A stretch of 64,000 nt of DNA from Desulfurobacteriaceae bacterium (lineage in GTDB: Bacteria > Aquificota > Aquificia > Desulfurobacteriales > Desulfurobacteriaceae). The stretch lies in the NCBI GenBank assembly GCA_027068415.1, contig JAMOTD010000007.1, positions 55,041 to 119,040 of the forward strand. The letters are read 5' to 3'. The notes under the pieces are model-generated. The model was not told the DNA's origin, did not search any database, and worked only from the letters and a program-made list of their open reading frames with translations. Shown one piece after another: positions 8,438-16,000 of the stretch. The translations under genes were made by a program, and so were the position numbers. The first letter of the stretch is position 1; the number at the start of each line of letters is the position of its first letter.

Positions 8438-10490
8438 GTTTCTGACATACGGAACCCTCCTCATAGCAAGTATCTTGACCACCTTCTTTATGCTTCCCTT
8501 TAACTTGACAAATCTACCCAAACTGAAGGTGGGGCAGGTAAGCCCCGTTGACGTCCGCTCTCCGGTAAGCGTTAAGGTTGAGAACAGAAAAGCTACCGAG
8601 AGGCTGAGGAAAGAGGCGGTAAAGAAAGTTCTGCCGGTAGTTGAGTATAGACCGGAGAACGAGAAGAGGGCTGAAGAGGAGATAAAAGAGCTCCCCTTCC
8701 TCTCCGATGAGCAGAAAAAAATCCTGAAGGAGATAGTTTCTTCCTACTACAAGAAGGGAATAGTCTCAAACATCCCTCCGGGCTACAGGGAAATCACCGT
8801 AGTCTACGCTCCGGGAAAGAAGGAGAGGAGGAGAGTTGACTCGTTCCTGAGTCAGGGGGAGGTTAAAAAGCTCCTAAAGGAAGACCTTTCAAAGTTCATT
8901 AAAGAGAAGGAGCTTGTTGAAAAGACCGTTAACAGTTTAAAGATTGAGCCCAACTTCGTCTTTAACAGGGAAAGGAGCTCGCTTCTGTGGGAGAAGGCCA
9001 GAGAGAGCGTAAAGCCGGTTATAGTTGAGCTAAAGAAGGGAGAGGTCATTCTGAGGAAGGGGGAGAAGGTTACCCCCGAAGCAGCCCTTAAGCTTGAGGC
9101 TTTAAGGGAAGCAAAAGACAGGGGAAAGAGCCTAAACAAATACCTCTCCCTCTTCATCCTCTCCCTCATTCTCTACTACTCGGTCATAAGGCTCTACAGA
9201 ATAATAAGCCCTTCGGCCTTGAACCCGAAAAACCTGATTTTCTCCTTCTCGGTAATAACACTTGACGTCTTCCTGATTAAGTTCTTCACCTTCCTTGCGA
9301 AGCTGGTCTCCCAGAGCCTCAACCTGCCCGTTGAGGAAAGCTTAATCTACGTGCCGGTCGTAACGTCGGTAATCTTTGCCTCAATGTTCATAAACAAGAA
9401 GGTTGCGGTAATCCACTCGGTTCCGGTTGCCTTCATCTCCGGCTTTACCCTTTCAAAACCCTTCTTCCTCATTATTCCGGTTGCGGTAGGCTCGTTCTTC
9501 AGCGCCTTTGATTCAAGGAAGTTTAAAAGCAGAGAGGTAATCTACAAGGCCGCCTTTAAGGGCTTTACCGTATCGGTGGTTGTTAACCTTCTCCTCTACT
9601 TCTATCTCTTCGGTGAGGAGCTAAGGGGGGAGCTCTGGTTTGAGCCCCTTTTAATCTTAGCGGGAGCTCTCATAACGGCGGTTGTGGTAAGCGGCCTGAG
9701 CCCCATAATCATTAACCTCTTTCACTTTACAACTGACATCGTCTACATGGAGCTCATAAACCTCAACCATCCCCTCCTAAGAAAGCTGATTTTAAAGGCT
9801 CCCGGAACCTACAGCCACTCGGTAATGGTTGCAACTTTGGCAGAGGCCGCAGCAGAGGCCATAGGGGCAAACGCCCTCCTTGCAAAGGCGGGAGGCCTCT
9901 TCCACGACATAGGGAAGCTGAAGAACCCTCAGGCCTTCATTGAAAACCAGATGGGAGGAGTGAACATTCACGATAAGCTCCCCCCGGAAAAGAGCGCGGC
10001 AATCCTTCGCTCCCACGTTGAGTACGGGGAGGAATTAGGAAAGAAGTACGGCCTTCCCCAAAAGGTTATAGACATAATAAGGCAGCACCACGGAACAAAG
10101 CTTATGAAGTACTTCTACCACAAGGCAAAGGAGCTCTACGGAGAGGACAAGGTTGACGAGAAGAAGTTCCGATATCCCGGCCCCAAACCCCAGTTCAAGG
10201 AGTCGGGGATAGTGATGCTTGCCGATACCGTTGAGGCGGCAGTCCGTTCAATGAAGGATAGCGGAAAAGAGTTTAACCTTGACAAGGTAATCCACAGGCT
10301 GATAATGGAGACTGTTGAGGACGGTCAGCTGAACCAAAGCGGACTCTCCCTCAAGGACATAGGTTTAATAGAGAAGGTTTTTAAAAAGGTCTTATCGGGC
10401 ATCTACCACAACCGAATTGAGTACCCGGAAGATGAAAAAAGCAGCACAGGTAATAACGGGAGTAGTAAAGGGAATAGGATACGCCCTTGA
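8406..10490 (+). CDS. 7TM-HD domain phosphodiesterase (PgpH/YqfF type)
   Basis: 694 residues. A membrane anchor near residues 15-35 is followed by an extracytoplasmic 7TMR-HDED-like domain to about residue 245, seven hydrophobic segments, then a cytoplasmic HD domain. HD-motif residues are visible: His in TYSHSVMV and the HDIGK pair His500-Asp501. Further on there is RQHHGT. Characterised homologues (Listeria PgpH) hydrolyse cyclic di-AMP. Whether this organism makes c-di-AMP cannot be told from the window. It starts with an ATG inside the end of phoH, and its own 3' end overlaps dgkA by 59 bases. Confidence 0.9.
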   Translation: MKSTKEERKNKFLTYGTLLIASILTTFFMLPFNLTNLPKLKVGQVSPVDVRSPVSVKVENRKATERLRKEAVKKVLPVVEYRPENEKRAEEEIKELPFLSDEQKKILKEIVSSYYKKGIVSNIPPGYREITVVYAPGKKERRRVDSFLSQGEVKKLLKEDLSKFIKEKELVEKTVNSLKIEPNFVFNRERSSLLWEKARESVKPVIVELKKGEVILRKGEKVTPEAALKLEALREAKDRGKSLNKYLSLFILSLILYYSVIRLYRIISPSALNPKNLIFSFSVITLDVFLIKFFTFLAKLVSQSLNLPVEESLIYVPVVTSVIFASMFINKKVAVIHSVPVAFISGFTLSKPFFLIIPVAVGSFFSAFDSRKFKSREVIYKAAFKGFTVSVVVNLLLYFYLFGEELRGELWFEPLLILAGALITAVVVSGLSPIIINLFHFTTDIVYMELINLNHPLLRKLILKAPGTYSHSVMVATLAEAAAEAIGANALLAKAGGLFHDIGKLKNPQAFIENQMGGVNIHDKLPPEKSAAILRSHVEYGEELGKKYGLPQKVIDIIRQHHGTKLMKYFYHKAKELYGEDKVDEKKFRYPGPKPQFKESGIVMLADTVEAAVRSMKDSGKEFNLDKVIHRLIMETVEDGQLNQSGLSLKDIGLIEKVFKKVLSGIYHNRIEYPEDEKSSTGNNGSSKGNRIRP

Positions 10491-10812
10491 GGGCTACTTA
10501 GGGGCATTCAGGGAGGACAGACACTTCAGGATAAACCTCTTTCTGAGCCTTACAGGAACACTACTTTCGGCAGCTCTCCTTGAGGGTAGCCTTGCGGTTA
10601 TCGTTGCCCTCTCAAACTACATGGTTTTGGTAGTTGAGCTGATTAATACGGCGGTTGAGAGGGCTGTAGATACGGCAACCAGCGAGTTTAAAAGGAGTGC
10701 AAAGCTGGCAAAGGACGCTTCCGCCGCAGCAGTTCTCTCAATCGGGCTCTTCGCCTTAGCCCTTGACCTTAAGTTCCTTTTACCGGAAATCCTAAAGAGG
10801 CTGACATGTTAG
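10432..10812 (+). CDS. dgkA: Diacylglycerol/undecaprenol kinase (DgkA family)
   Basis: About 126 residues with three membrane segments and the family motif ELINTAVERAVD, where the glutamate and asparagine bind ATP-Mg. In Gram-negative bacteria DgkA recycles diacylglycerol; in Gram-positives the related enzyme phosphorylates undecaprenol. The ATG at 10432 is preferred, though an in-frame TTG at 10417 is possible; neither has a strong ribosome-binding site, consistent with translational coupling inside pgpH. Its stop overlaps the next start. Confidence 0.88.
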   Translation: MKKAAQVITGVVKGIGYALEGYLGAFREDRHFRINLFLSLTGTLLSAALLEGSLAVIVALSNYMVLVVELINTAVERAVDTATSEFKRSAKLAKDASAAAVLSIGLFALALDLKFLLPEILKRLTC

Positions 10813-11045
10813 AAGAAGCGGGAAAGCTCTTAATTACCGTAGGTCTTCTCTTTGTGGCCGCAGGGGTAGTCCTGATTCTTTTGGGAAAGCTCGGGAGCTC
10901 CCTCCCCATCGGCAGGCTTCCGGGGGACATCCTGATTAAACGGGACAACTTCGTCTTCTACTTTCCCCTCGGAACGAGCCTTCTAATAAGCCTTCTCTTA
11001 ACGCTCCTCTCATTTCTCTTTTTCCTTTTAACGAGGAAGCAATGA
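10806..11045 (+). CDS. DUF2905 family small membrane protein
   Basis: 79 residues with two hydrophobic segments flanking the conserved core IGRLPGDILIKRDNFVFYFPLGTS, the hallmark of DUF2905 (PF11146). The family has no assigned function. It is translationally coupled to its neighbours: its ATG lies inside the dgkA stop region and its stop overlaps the following ATG. Membrane location is clear from the sequence; role is unknown. Confidence 0.85.
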   Translation: MLEEAGKLLITVGLLFVAAGVVLILLGKLGSSLPIGRLPGDILIKRDNFVFYFPLGTSLLISLLLTLLSFLFFLLTRKQ

Positions 11046-12247
11046 AGAGACTCGCGCTACTGCTCTTTAGCTTCTTTATCCTCCTTACGGGGAGCTCCCC
11101 GGCGGCCGTAATAGAGAAAATAGAGATTTACGGCCTAAAGTGGACGAAGGAGAAGTTTGTAAGGAGGGAGCTCCTAATCAAAGAGGGCCAGGAGTTCAGC
11201 CCCAAAGCTCTATCCCTATCAATCAGGAACCTCCTCAACACCCACCTTTTTTACAGGGTAAAGGCCTCAGTTACCCAAGAGGAGGGGAAAGTAGTAGTTA
11301 AACTCTACCTAAAGGAGAAATTCCCAATAGTTCCCCTTCCCCGGGTAAGGTTTAAAGAGGACGGCTCCTACAAGGCCGGCCTTGAGGTAAGGGACTACAA
11401 CCTATTGGGAATGGGGCACAGGCTCTACACCGGTTATACCCGCTGGCTTAACACCGAGGAGCCCTCAAAGAAGGCCTTCATCTACCTCAATCTCTATAGG
11501 GTAATCGGTGAGAGGGGAGACCTCTCTTTCGGGGCTTACTACAACGAGAGTAGAGAGAACCTGATTGGAGGAGGAAGGGAGATAGGGAAGTACACCGAAA
11601 AGCGCTACACCTTCCCGGTTGCAGTAAAGCTCTACCTTGACAGGAAAAAGGTAAACCAGATTTCCTTCGGAATAACCCCCCACATCTCTCTTCCCACCGA
11701 GCTCCTTAAAGACAGGCGCCTTTACTACCTGAACCTCTACTACACGAAAGACCGCTCAACCGACATGGTCTACTACACCGTTGGAAGGAAATTCACGGTA
11801 GGGGGAAGTTTGGCAATCCCCCAAATTTCTTCCGTCTTTACAGGAAACCTCAACTTCAGCTACCTCTACTCTAAAAAAAGGGGAGAGCTGAAAACCCTCT
11901 GCTATCGGCTCTTTGCCGGAACAAAGGTCGGCTACAGCGGTAAAGGATACTACCTCTCTTCCCCGATTCCCGGCTTTAAGCCCGAAAGAAGGGTGGAGAG
12001 GAGGTACGTTGCGACAAACATCTCCTACAGGTTCCCCATAATTGACAAAAGCGTCTTCCTTAAGTCCTCATTCTGGCTGGGGGACTCCTTTAAGAACAGG
12101 CCCGACGACCTGCTCCTCTCGGCCGGAGTGGAGTTAACGACCTTCTGGGTAAAGCTGGCTGATGGTATCATTAGGTTTAAAGTTTTTAGAGGTTTGGGTA
12201 GGGAAGCCGACACCCAGAGCTCCTTCAGATTCTCCTTCAGGTGGTAG
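11042..12247 (+). CDS. Omp85-like outer-membrane barrel protein with a single POTRA domain
   Basis: 401 residues. A signal peptide (KRLALLLFSFFILLTGSSPAAV) is followed by one POTRA-like domain (IEKIEIYGLKWTKEKFVRRELL...LFYRVKASV, about residues 23-95). The remainder has alternating beta-strand character and ends in FRFSFRW, a C-terminal aromatic residue of the kind recognised for barrel insertion. This resembles short BamA/TamA relatives (surface antigen family). Full BamA has five POTRA domains and about 800 residues, so this is not the essential BamA. Function beyond outer-membrane assembly or export is not deducible. Confidence 0.75.
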   Translation: MKRLALLLFSFFILLTGSSPAAVIEKIEIYGLKWTKEKFVRRELLIKEGQEFSPKALSLSIRNLLNTHLFYRVKASVTQEEGKVVVKLYLKEKFPIVPLPRVRFKEDGSYKAGLEVRDYNLLGMGHRLYTGYTRWLNTEEPSKKAFIYLNLYRVIGERGDLSFGAYYNESRENLIGGGREIGKYTEKRYTFPVAVKLYLDRKKVNQISFGITPHISLPTELLKDRRLYYLNLYYTKDRSTDMVYYTVGRKFTVGGSLAIPQISSVFTGNLNFSYLYSKKRGELKTLCYRLFAGTKVGYSGKGYYLSSPIPGFKPERRVERRYVATNISYRFPIIDKSVFLKSSFWLGDSFKNRPDDLLLSAGVELTTFWVKLADGIIRFKVFRGLGREADTQSSFRFSFRW

Positions 12248-12250
12248 GAA

Positions 12251-13090
12251 ATGAAAATCGCCGTTGCCCAGATAAACACAAAGCTGGGAGATGTTGAGGC
12301 AAACGTAGAAAAGTGCCTTCAGTTCTCACTAAAGGCAAAAGAAGAGGGTGCGGAGCTGGTAGTATTCCCCGAGCTCTCCCTAACAGGCTACAACCTTCAG
12401 GACTTAACCTTCGAGGTAGCCCTAACTCCTCAAAGCCCTGAGCTGATTCCCCTCCTTGAGGTAAGCAGGGAGGTAGCAATCGTGGTGGGCCTCATAGAAG
12501 AGAGCCCCGAGCACGTTTTCTACAACTCGGCCTTCTACCTTGAAGGGGGAAGAGTAAAGCACGTCCACAGGAAGGTTTACCTTCCGACCTACGGAATGTT
12601 TGACGAGGGCAGGTTTACCGGCCACGGAGAAGAGGTAAAGGTATTTGAGTCTAAGCTGGGAAAGAGCTCCATCCTAATCTGCGAAGACCTGTGGCACTTC
12701 TCAACTGTCTACCTGGCCTTCATACAGGGGGTAAAGTACATAATCGCCCTCTCGGCAAGCCCGGGAAGGGGCTACAAGGAGAGGGGAATGTTCGGGAATG
12801 CCGAAGTCTGGCTTAACATGGGAGAGTTCTACTCAAGGTTAACCGGCAGCTACTTCATCTACTCAAACAGGGTCGGGGTTGAGGACGGCTTCGTCTTCTC
12901 CGGTAAGTCCTTCGTCTGCGACCCTTACGGCAGGGTAGTTGCACAGGCAAGCCCCTTTAAAGAGGAGATTTTGACTGTGGAAATCCAGCCGGCCCTGATT
13001 CGCTCGGCAAGGGCAAACCTTCCACTTCTCAGGGACGAGAGGCCCCTAACGACCCTAAAGAACCTCAGGAGAATAGTTGATGAGGGATAG
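12251..13090 (+). CDS. Carbon-nitrogen hydrolase, glutaminase partner of NAD synthetase
   Basis: 279 residues of the nitrilase superfamily with the complete Glu-Lys-Cys triad: Glu41 (FPELSLTGY), Lys108 (HRKVYLP) and Cys144 (LICEDLW). The PTYGMFDE stretch after the lysine is typical of the glutaminase domain of glutamine-dependent NAD synthetases. The next gene, overlapping by 11 bases, is the synthetase domain alone. The two proteins therefore probably form a split version of the usual fused enzyme, with this one releasing ammonia from glutamine. Confidence 0.88.
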   Translation: MKIAVAQINTKLGDVEANVEKCLQFSLKAKEEGAELVVFPELSLTGYNLQDLTFEVALTPQSPELIPLLEVSREVAIVVGLIEESPEHVFYNSAFYLEGGRVKHVHRKVYLPTYGMFDEGRFTGHGEEVKVFESKLGKSSILICEDLWHFSTVYLAFIQGVKYIIALSASPGRGYKERGMFGNAEVWLNMGEFYSRLTGSYFIYSNRVGVEDGFVFSGKSFVCDPYGRVVAQASPFKEEILTVEIQPALIRSARANLPLLRDERPLTTLKNLRRIVDEG

Positions 13091-13919
13091 GCTGATTGAG
13101 GAGCTGAAAATAGAGGATAGGGAGTTCATAAGGGAAGTTCTGGTTAACTTTATTAGAGAAGAGTTCCACAAGGCCGGCTTCAAAAAGGCCGTTATAGGCC
13201 TTTCGGGAGGCGTTGACTCCGCACTTGCAGCCTTCCTCGGAGCTCTCGCCCTGGGCAGGGAAAACGTCATAGGGATTTCAATGCCCTACAAAACGTCCTC
13301 TCCCTTATCAAGGGAGGACGCAAGGCTGGTTGCAGAAACCTTGGGAATAGAGTTTCACGAGATTGAGATAACCCCCCAAATAGACGCTTACTACTCCCTC
13401 TTCCCCGACGCCGACCCGGTGAGAAGGGGAAACAAAATGGCAAGGGAGAGAATGAGCATCCTCTACGACTTTGCCCACTGGAGGGGGGCTCTGGTTTTGG
13501 GAACGAGCAACAAAAGTGAGCTCCTAATCGGCTACTCAACCCGCTGGGGAGACAGTGCCCACGACATAAACCCCTTGGGAGACCTCTATAAAACACAGGT
13601 CTGGGAGATGGCATCCTTCGTGGGAGTTCCCGAAAGGATTGTAAAGAAAAAACCCTCGGCAGACCTGTGGCCGGGGCAGACCGACGAGGGAGAGATAGGC
13701 CTTACTTACCACACCCTTGACCAAATTTTGGTGGGATACGTTGACCTGAGGCTGAAGAGAGAAGACCTAATAGAGGCCGGTTTTGAGCCGAAAGTAGTTG
13801 ACAGAGTTCTAACAATGGTAAAGAGGAGCCAGTACAAGAGGAAACTGCCGATAATCTGTAAAATTGCCCGACGCACGGTGGATAAAGATTTCCTCTACCT
13901 TAGAGATTGGGGGCTTTAG
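13080..13919 (+). CDS. nadE: NAD+ synthetase (synthetase subunit)
   Basis: 279 residues, the size of ammonia-dependent NadE. The ATP-pyrophosphatase P-loop SGGVDS is at residues 42-47. Family blocks GTSNKSELLIGYSTRWGDSAHDINPLGDLYKTQV and KKPSADLWPGQTDEGEIG are intact. It adenylates nicotinate adenine dinucleotide and amidates it to NAD. The immediate upstream nitrilase-fold gene probably supplies ammonia. The ATG at 13080 is chosen with AGGAG eight bases upstream; the preceding TTG at 13077 is also in frame. Confidence 0.95.
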   Translation: MRDRLIEELKIEDREFIREVLVNFIREEFHKAGFKKAVIGLSGGVDSALAAFLGALALGRENVIGISMPYKTSSPLSREDARLVAETLGIEFHEIEITPQIDAYYSLFPDADPVRRGNKMARERMSILYDFAHWRGALVLGTSNKSELLIGYSTRWGDSAHDINPLGDLYKTQVWEMASFVGVPERIVKKKPSADLWPGQTDEGEIGLTYHTLDQILVGYVDLRLKREDLIEAGFEPKVVDRVLTMVKRSQYKRKLPIICKIARRTVDKDFLYLRDWGL

Positions 13920-15305
13920 ATGGGAGACTTTAAGGAGCTAGGAAAGTTCGGAGCTCTCCTTTTAAAGAAGAAAGGAGCAGACTACGGGGAACTTTTCTTT
14001 GAGAGGCGCTCAACCTTCTCGGGAAAGTGCGAAGAGAACAAGATAGAAAACCTCTCCTGCGGAATTGAGGTAGGAGTAGGAATCAGATTTATAAAGAACT
14101 TCAAGACCTACTACGGCTTCACAAACAGGCTCAACAAAAAGAGCATTGAAGAACTAATAGAGAGGATTTCGGCGGCGGCAAAGAGCGAAAAGGAAGTCGT
14201 AATTGACTTTAACGAAAAAGAGCCCAGGTACAAGGAGCTTGCAGAGGGGCTGAGCTTTGAAATCCCCGTTGAGAAAAAGGTTGAGTACTTAAAGAGGGCA
14301 AACGACGCAGCAAGGAGCATCAGCGACAGGATTAAACAGGTAACGGTAGTTTTGAGAGACCAGGTTCAGGAAGTAGTAATAGTAAACACCGAAGGGGACG
14401 TAGTTGAGGACGTAAGGCCGAGGGTCGTCTTCTACACCCTCGTCGTTGCCTCAGACGGGATAGAACTCCAGACAGGCTACGAGCCAATCGGCCACCTCGG
14501 AGACTACTCCCTCCTTGAGAAGAACCCTCCCGAAGAGGTTGCAAGGAGGGCCGCAGAGAGGGCTCTAAAGATGCTCAAGGCAAAGCCCGCCCCCGCCGGC
14601 AAGTTTACAGTCGTAATCTCCTCAAAGGCCGGCGGAACTATGATTCACGAGGCCGTAGGCCACGGCCTTGAGGCAGACCTTGCAAATCAGGGGCTTTCGG
14701 TCTACGCGGGTAAAATCGGCCAGAAGGTGGCCTCCGAGCTCATAACAGTAATAGACGACGGACAGATGAAGGGGATGTACGGCTCAGGCGGGTACGACGA
14801 CGAGGGAACTCCTACGGGCAAAAACGTCCTCATAGAGAACGGAATCCTAAGGGGCTACATGTCCGATATCCTTGAGGCGATGAAGTCGGGAGAGGTTCTC
14901 CCCACCGGCAACGGAAGGAGACAGTCCTACATGCACGTCCCCATTCCCAGAATGACAAACACCTACATAGCTCCCGGCAAGACCGACCCCCAGCAGATTA
15001 TTGAGGACACCAAAAAGGGAATCTTCGTAGTGAAGATGGGGGGAGGACAGGTTAACACCGTTAACGGAGACTTCGTCTTTGAGGTCTCAGAGGCCTACAT
15101 GATTGAAAACGGCAAAATCACAGAGCCCATAAGGGGAGCCTCCCTCATAGGAAACGGCCCTAAAGTACTTGAGGAGATAGACGCAGTGGGAAACGACCTC
15201 GGGTTCTCAATAGGAACCTGCGGTAAAGACGGTCAGGGAGTTCCCGTCTCCGACGGCCTGCCGACAATCAGAATTCCCCGGATAACCGTAGGAGGTACCC
15301 GTTGA
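13920..15305 (+). CDS. tldD: TldD metalloprotease
   Basis: 461 residues, full length for TldD. The zinc-binding motif HEAVGH is at residues 243-248 (His243, Glu244, His248), followed by GLEADL. The rest of the conserved protease block is present: GSGGYDDEGTPT, GNGRRQSY and MTNTYIAPG. TldD normally forms a heterodimer with TldE/PmbA and degrades unfolded peptides; no tldE is nearby. The gene begins directly after the nadE stop and ends in a 4-base overlap with the amidotransferase gene. Confidence 0.93.
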   Translation: MGDFKELGKFGALLLKKKGADYGELFFERRSTFSGKCEENKIENLSCGIEVGVGIRFIKNFKTYYGFTNRLNKKSIEELIERISAAAKSEKEVVIDFNEKEPRYKELAEGLSFEIPVEKKVEYLKRANDAARSISDRIKQVTVVLRDQVQEVVIVNTEGDVVEDVRPRVVFYTLVVASDGIELQTGYEPIGHLGDYSLLEKNPPEEVARRAAERALKMLKAKPAPAGKFTVVISSKAGGTMIHEAVGHGLEADLANQGLSVYAGKIGQKVASELITVIDDGQMKGMYGSGGYDDEGTPTGKNVLIENGILRGYMSDILEAMKSGEVLPTGNGRRQSYMHVPIPRMTNTYIAPGKTDPQQIIEDTKKGIFVVKMGGGQVNTVNGDFVFEVSEAYMIENGKITEPIRGASLIGNGPKVLEEIDAVGNDLGFSIGTCGKDGQGVPVSDGLPTIRIPRITVGGTR

Positions 15306-15973
15306 GGCTGGCGGCGGTAAAGAACGTAGAGTTTGAGGACTTGGGAACCTTTAAAGAGGCTTTTGAGAGGAGAGGAGTCAAAGTAGACTGGTTTGAAGCC
15401 TACAGGGGGGAGCTCCCACCGGCAGAAAATTACGACCTCCTCGTAATCCTCGGAGGCCCCATGGGCGTTTACGAGGAGGAGAAGTACCCCTTCCTCAAAG
15501 AAGAAGAGAAGCTGATAAGGGACTTCTTTGAAAGGGGAAAGAAGGTTTTGGGCATATGCTTGGGAGCACAGCTCATAGCAAAGGCATTCGGCGCAAAAGT
15601 CTTTAAGGGTCAGTGGGGAAAGGAAATCGGCTGGAAACCGATTTACCCGCAGGACGACCTTGAGAGGATATACAGGGACGAGATAAAGGTCTTCCACTGG
15701 CACGGGGATACCTTTGAGCTCCCCAAAGGGGCAGTGAAACTTGCCTCCTCTGCAATGTACCCCAATCAGGCCTTCAGAATCGGAGAGAGAGCAGTAGGAC
15801 TCCAGTTCCACCTTGAGGTTGAGCCCGAAGGAATTGAGAGGTGGATAGAGGCTTACAGAGGGGAGCTCAAGGAGGAAGGAATAAGCCCTGAAGAGATAAG
15901 GGGAAGGGTAGAGGACTGGAGGAAGTTAAAGCTCTACGGAGACGTCTTTGTAGAGTACTTCCTGAGGCTATAA
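15302..15973 (+). CDS. Class I glutamine amidotransferase (GMP synthase-like)
   Basis: 223 residues. The catalytic nucleophile Cys86 lies in GICLGAQ, and His170 in the QFHLEVEPEGIERW block completes the class I glutamine amidotransferase triad together with the following glutamate. Stand-alone members of this group are often annotated as GMP-synthase-like glutaminases; the acceptor substrate is unknown. A strong AGGAGG ribosome-binding site precedes the TTG start at 15302, which overlaps the tldD stop. It is the last gene of the long plus-strand run and converges on the lipoprotein gene. Confidence 0.87.
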   Translation: MRLAAVKNVEFEDLGTFKEAFERRGVKVDWFEAYRGELPPAENYDLLVILGGPMGVYEEEKYPFLKEEEKLIRDFFERGKKVLGICLGAQLIAKAFGAKVFKGQWGKEIGWKPIYPQDDLERIYRDEIKVFHWHGDTFELPKGAVKLASSAMYPNQAFRIGERAVGLQFHLEVEPEGIERWIEAYRGELKEEGISPEEIRGRVEDWRKLKLYGDVFVEYFLRL

Positions 15974-15975
15974 AC

Positions 15976-16000
15976 AAAAAAAAGGGGGAACTCTCCCCCC
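15976..16000 (-). terminator. Rho-independent terminator between convergent genes
   Basis: Stem GGGGG (15984-15988) pairs with CCCCC (15995-15999) around a 6-base loop. On the minus strand the hairpin is followed by eight T residues, so it is a good terminator for the large lipoprotein gene. The plus-strand T tract is weak. Confidence 0.75.

Noticed and set aside
12251..13919. Frameshifted fused NAD synthetase
   Set aside because: Both parts have complete catalytic motifs, the second has its own ribosome-binding site and ATG, and both lengths match stand-alone proteins.
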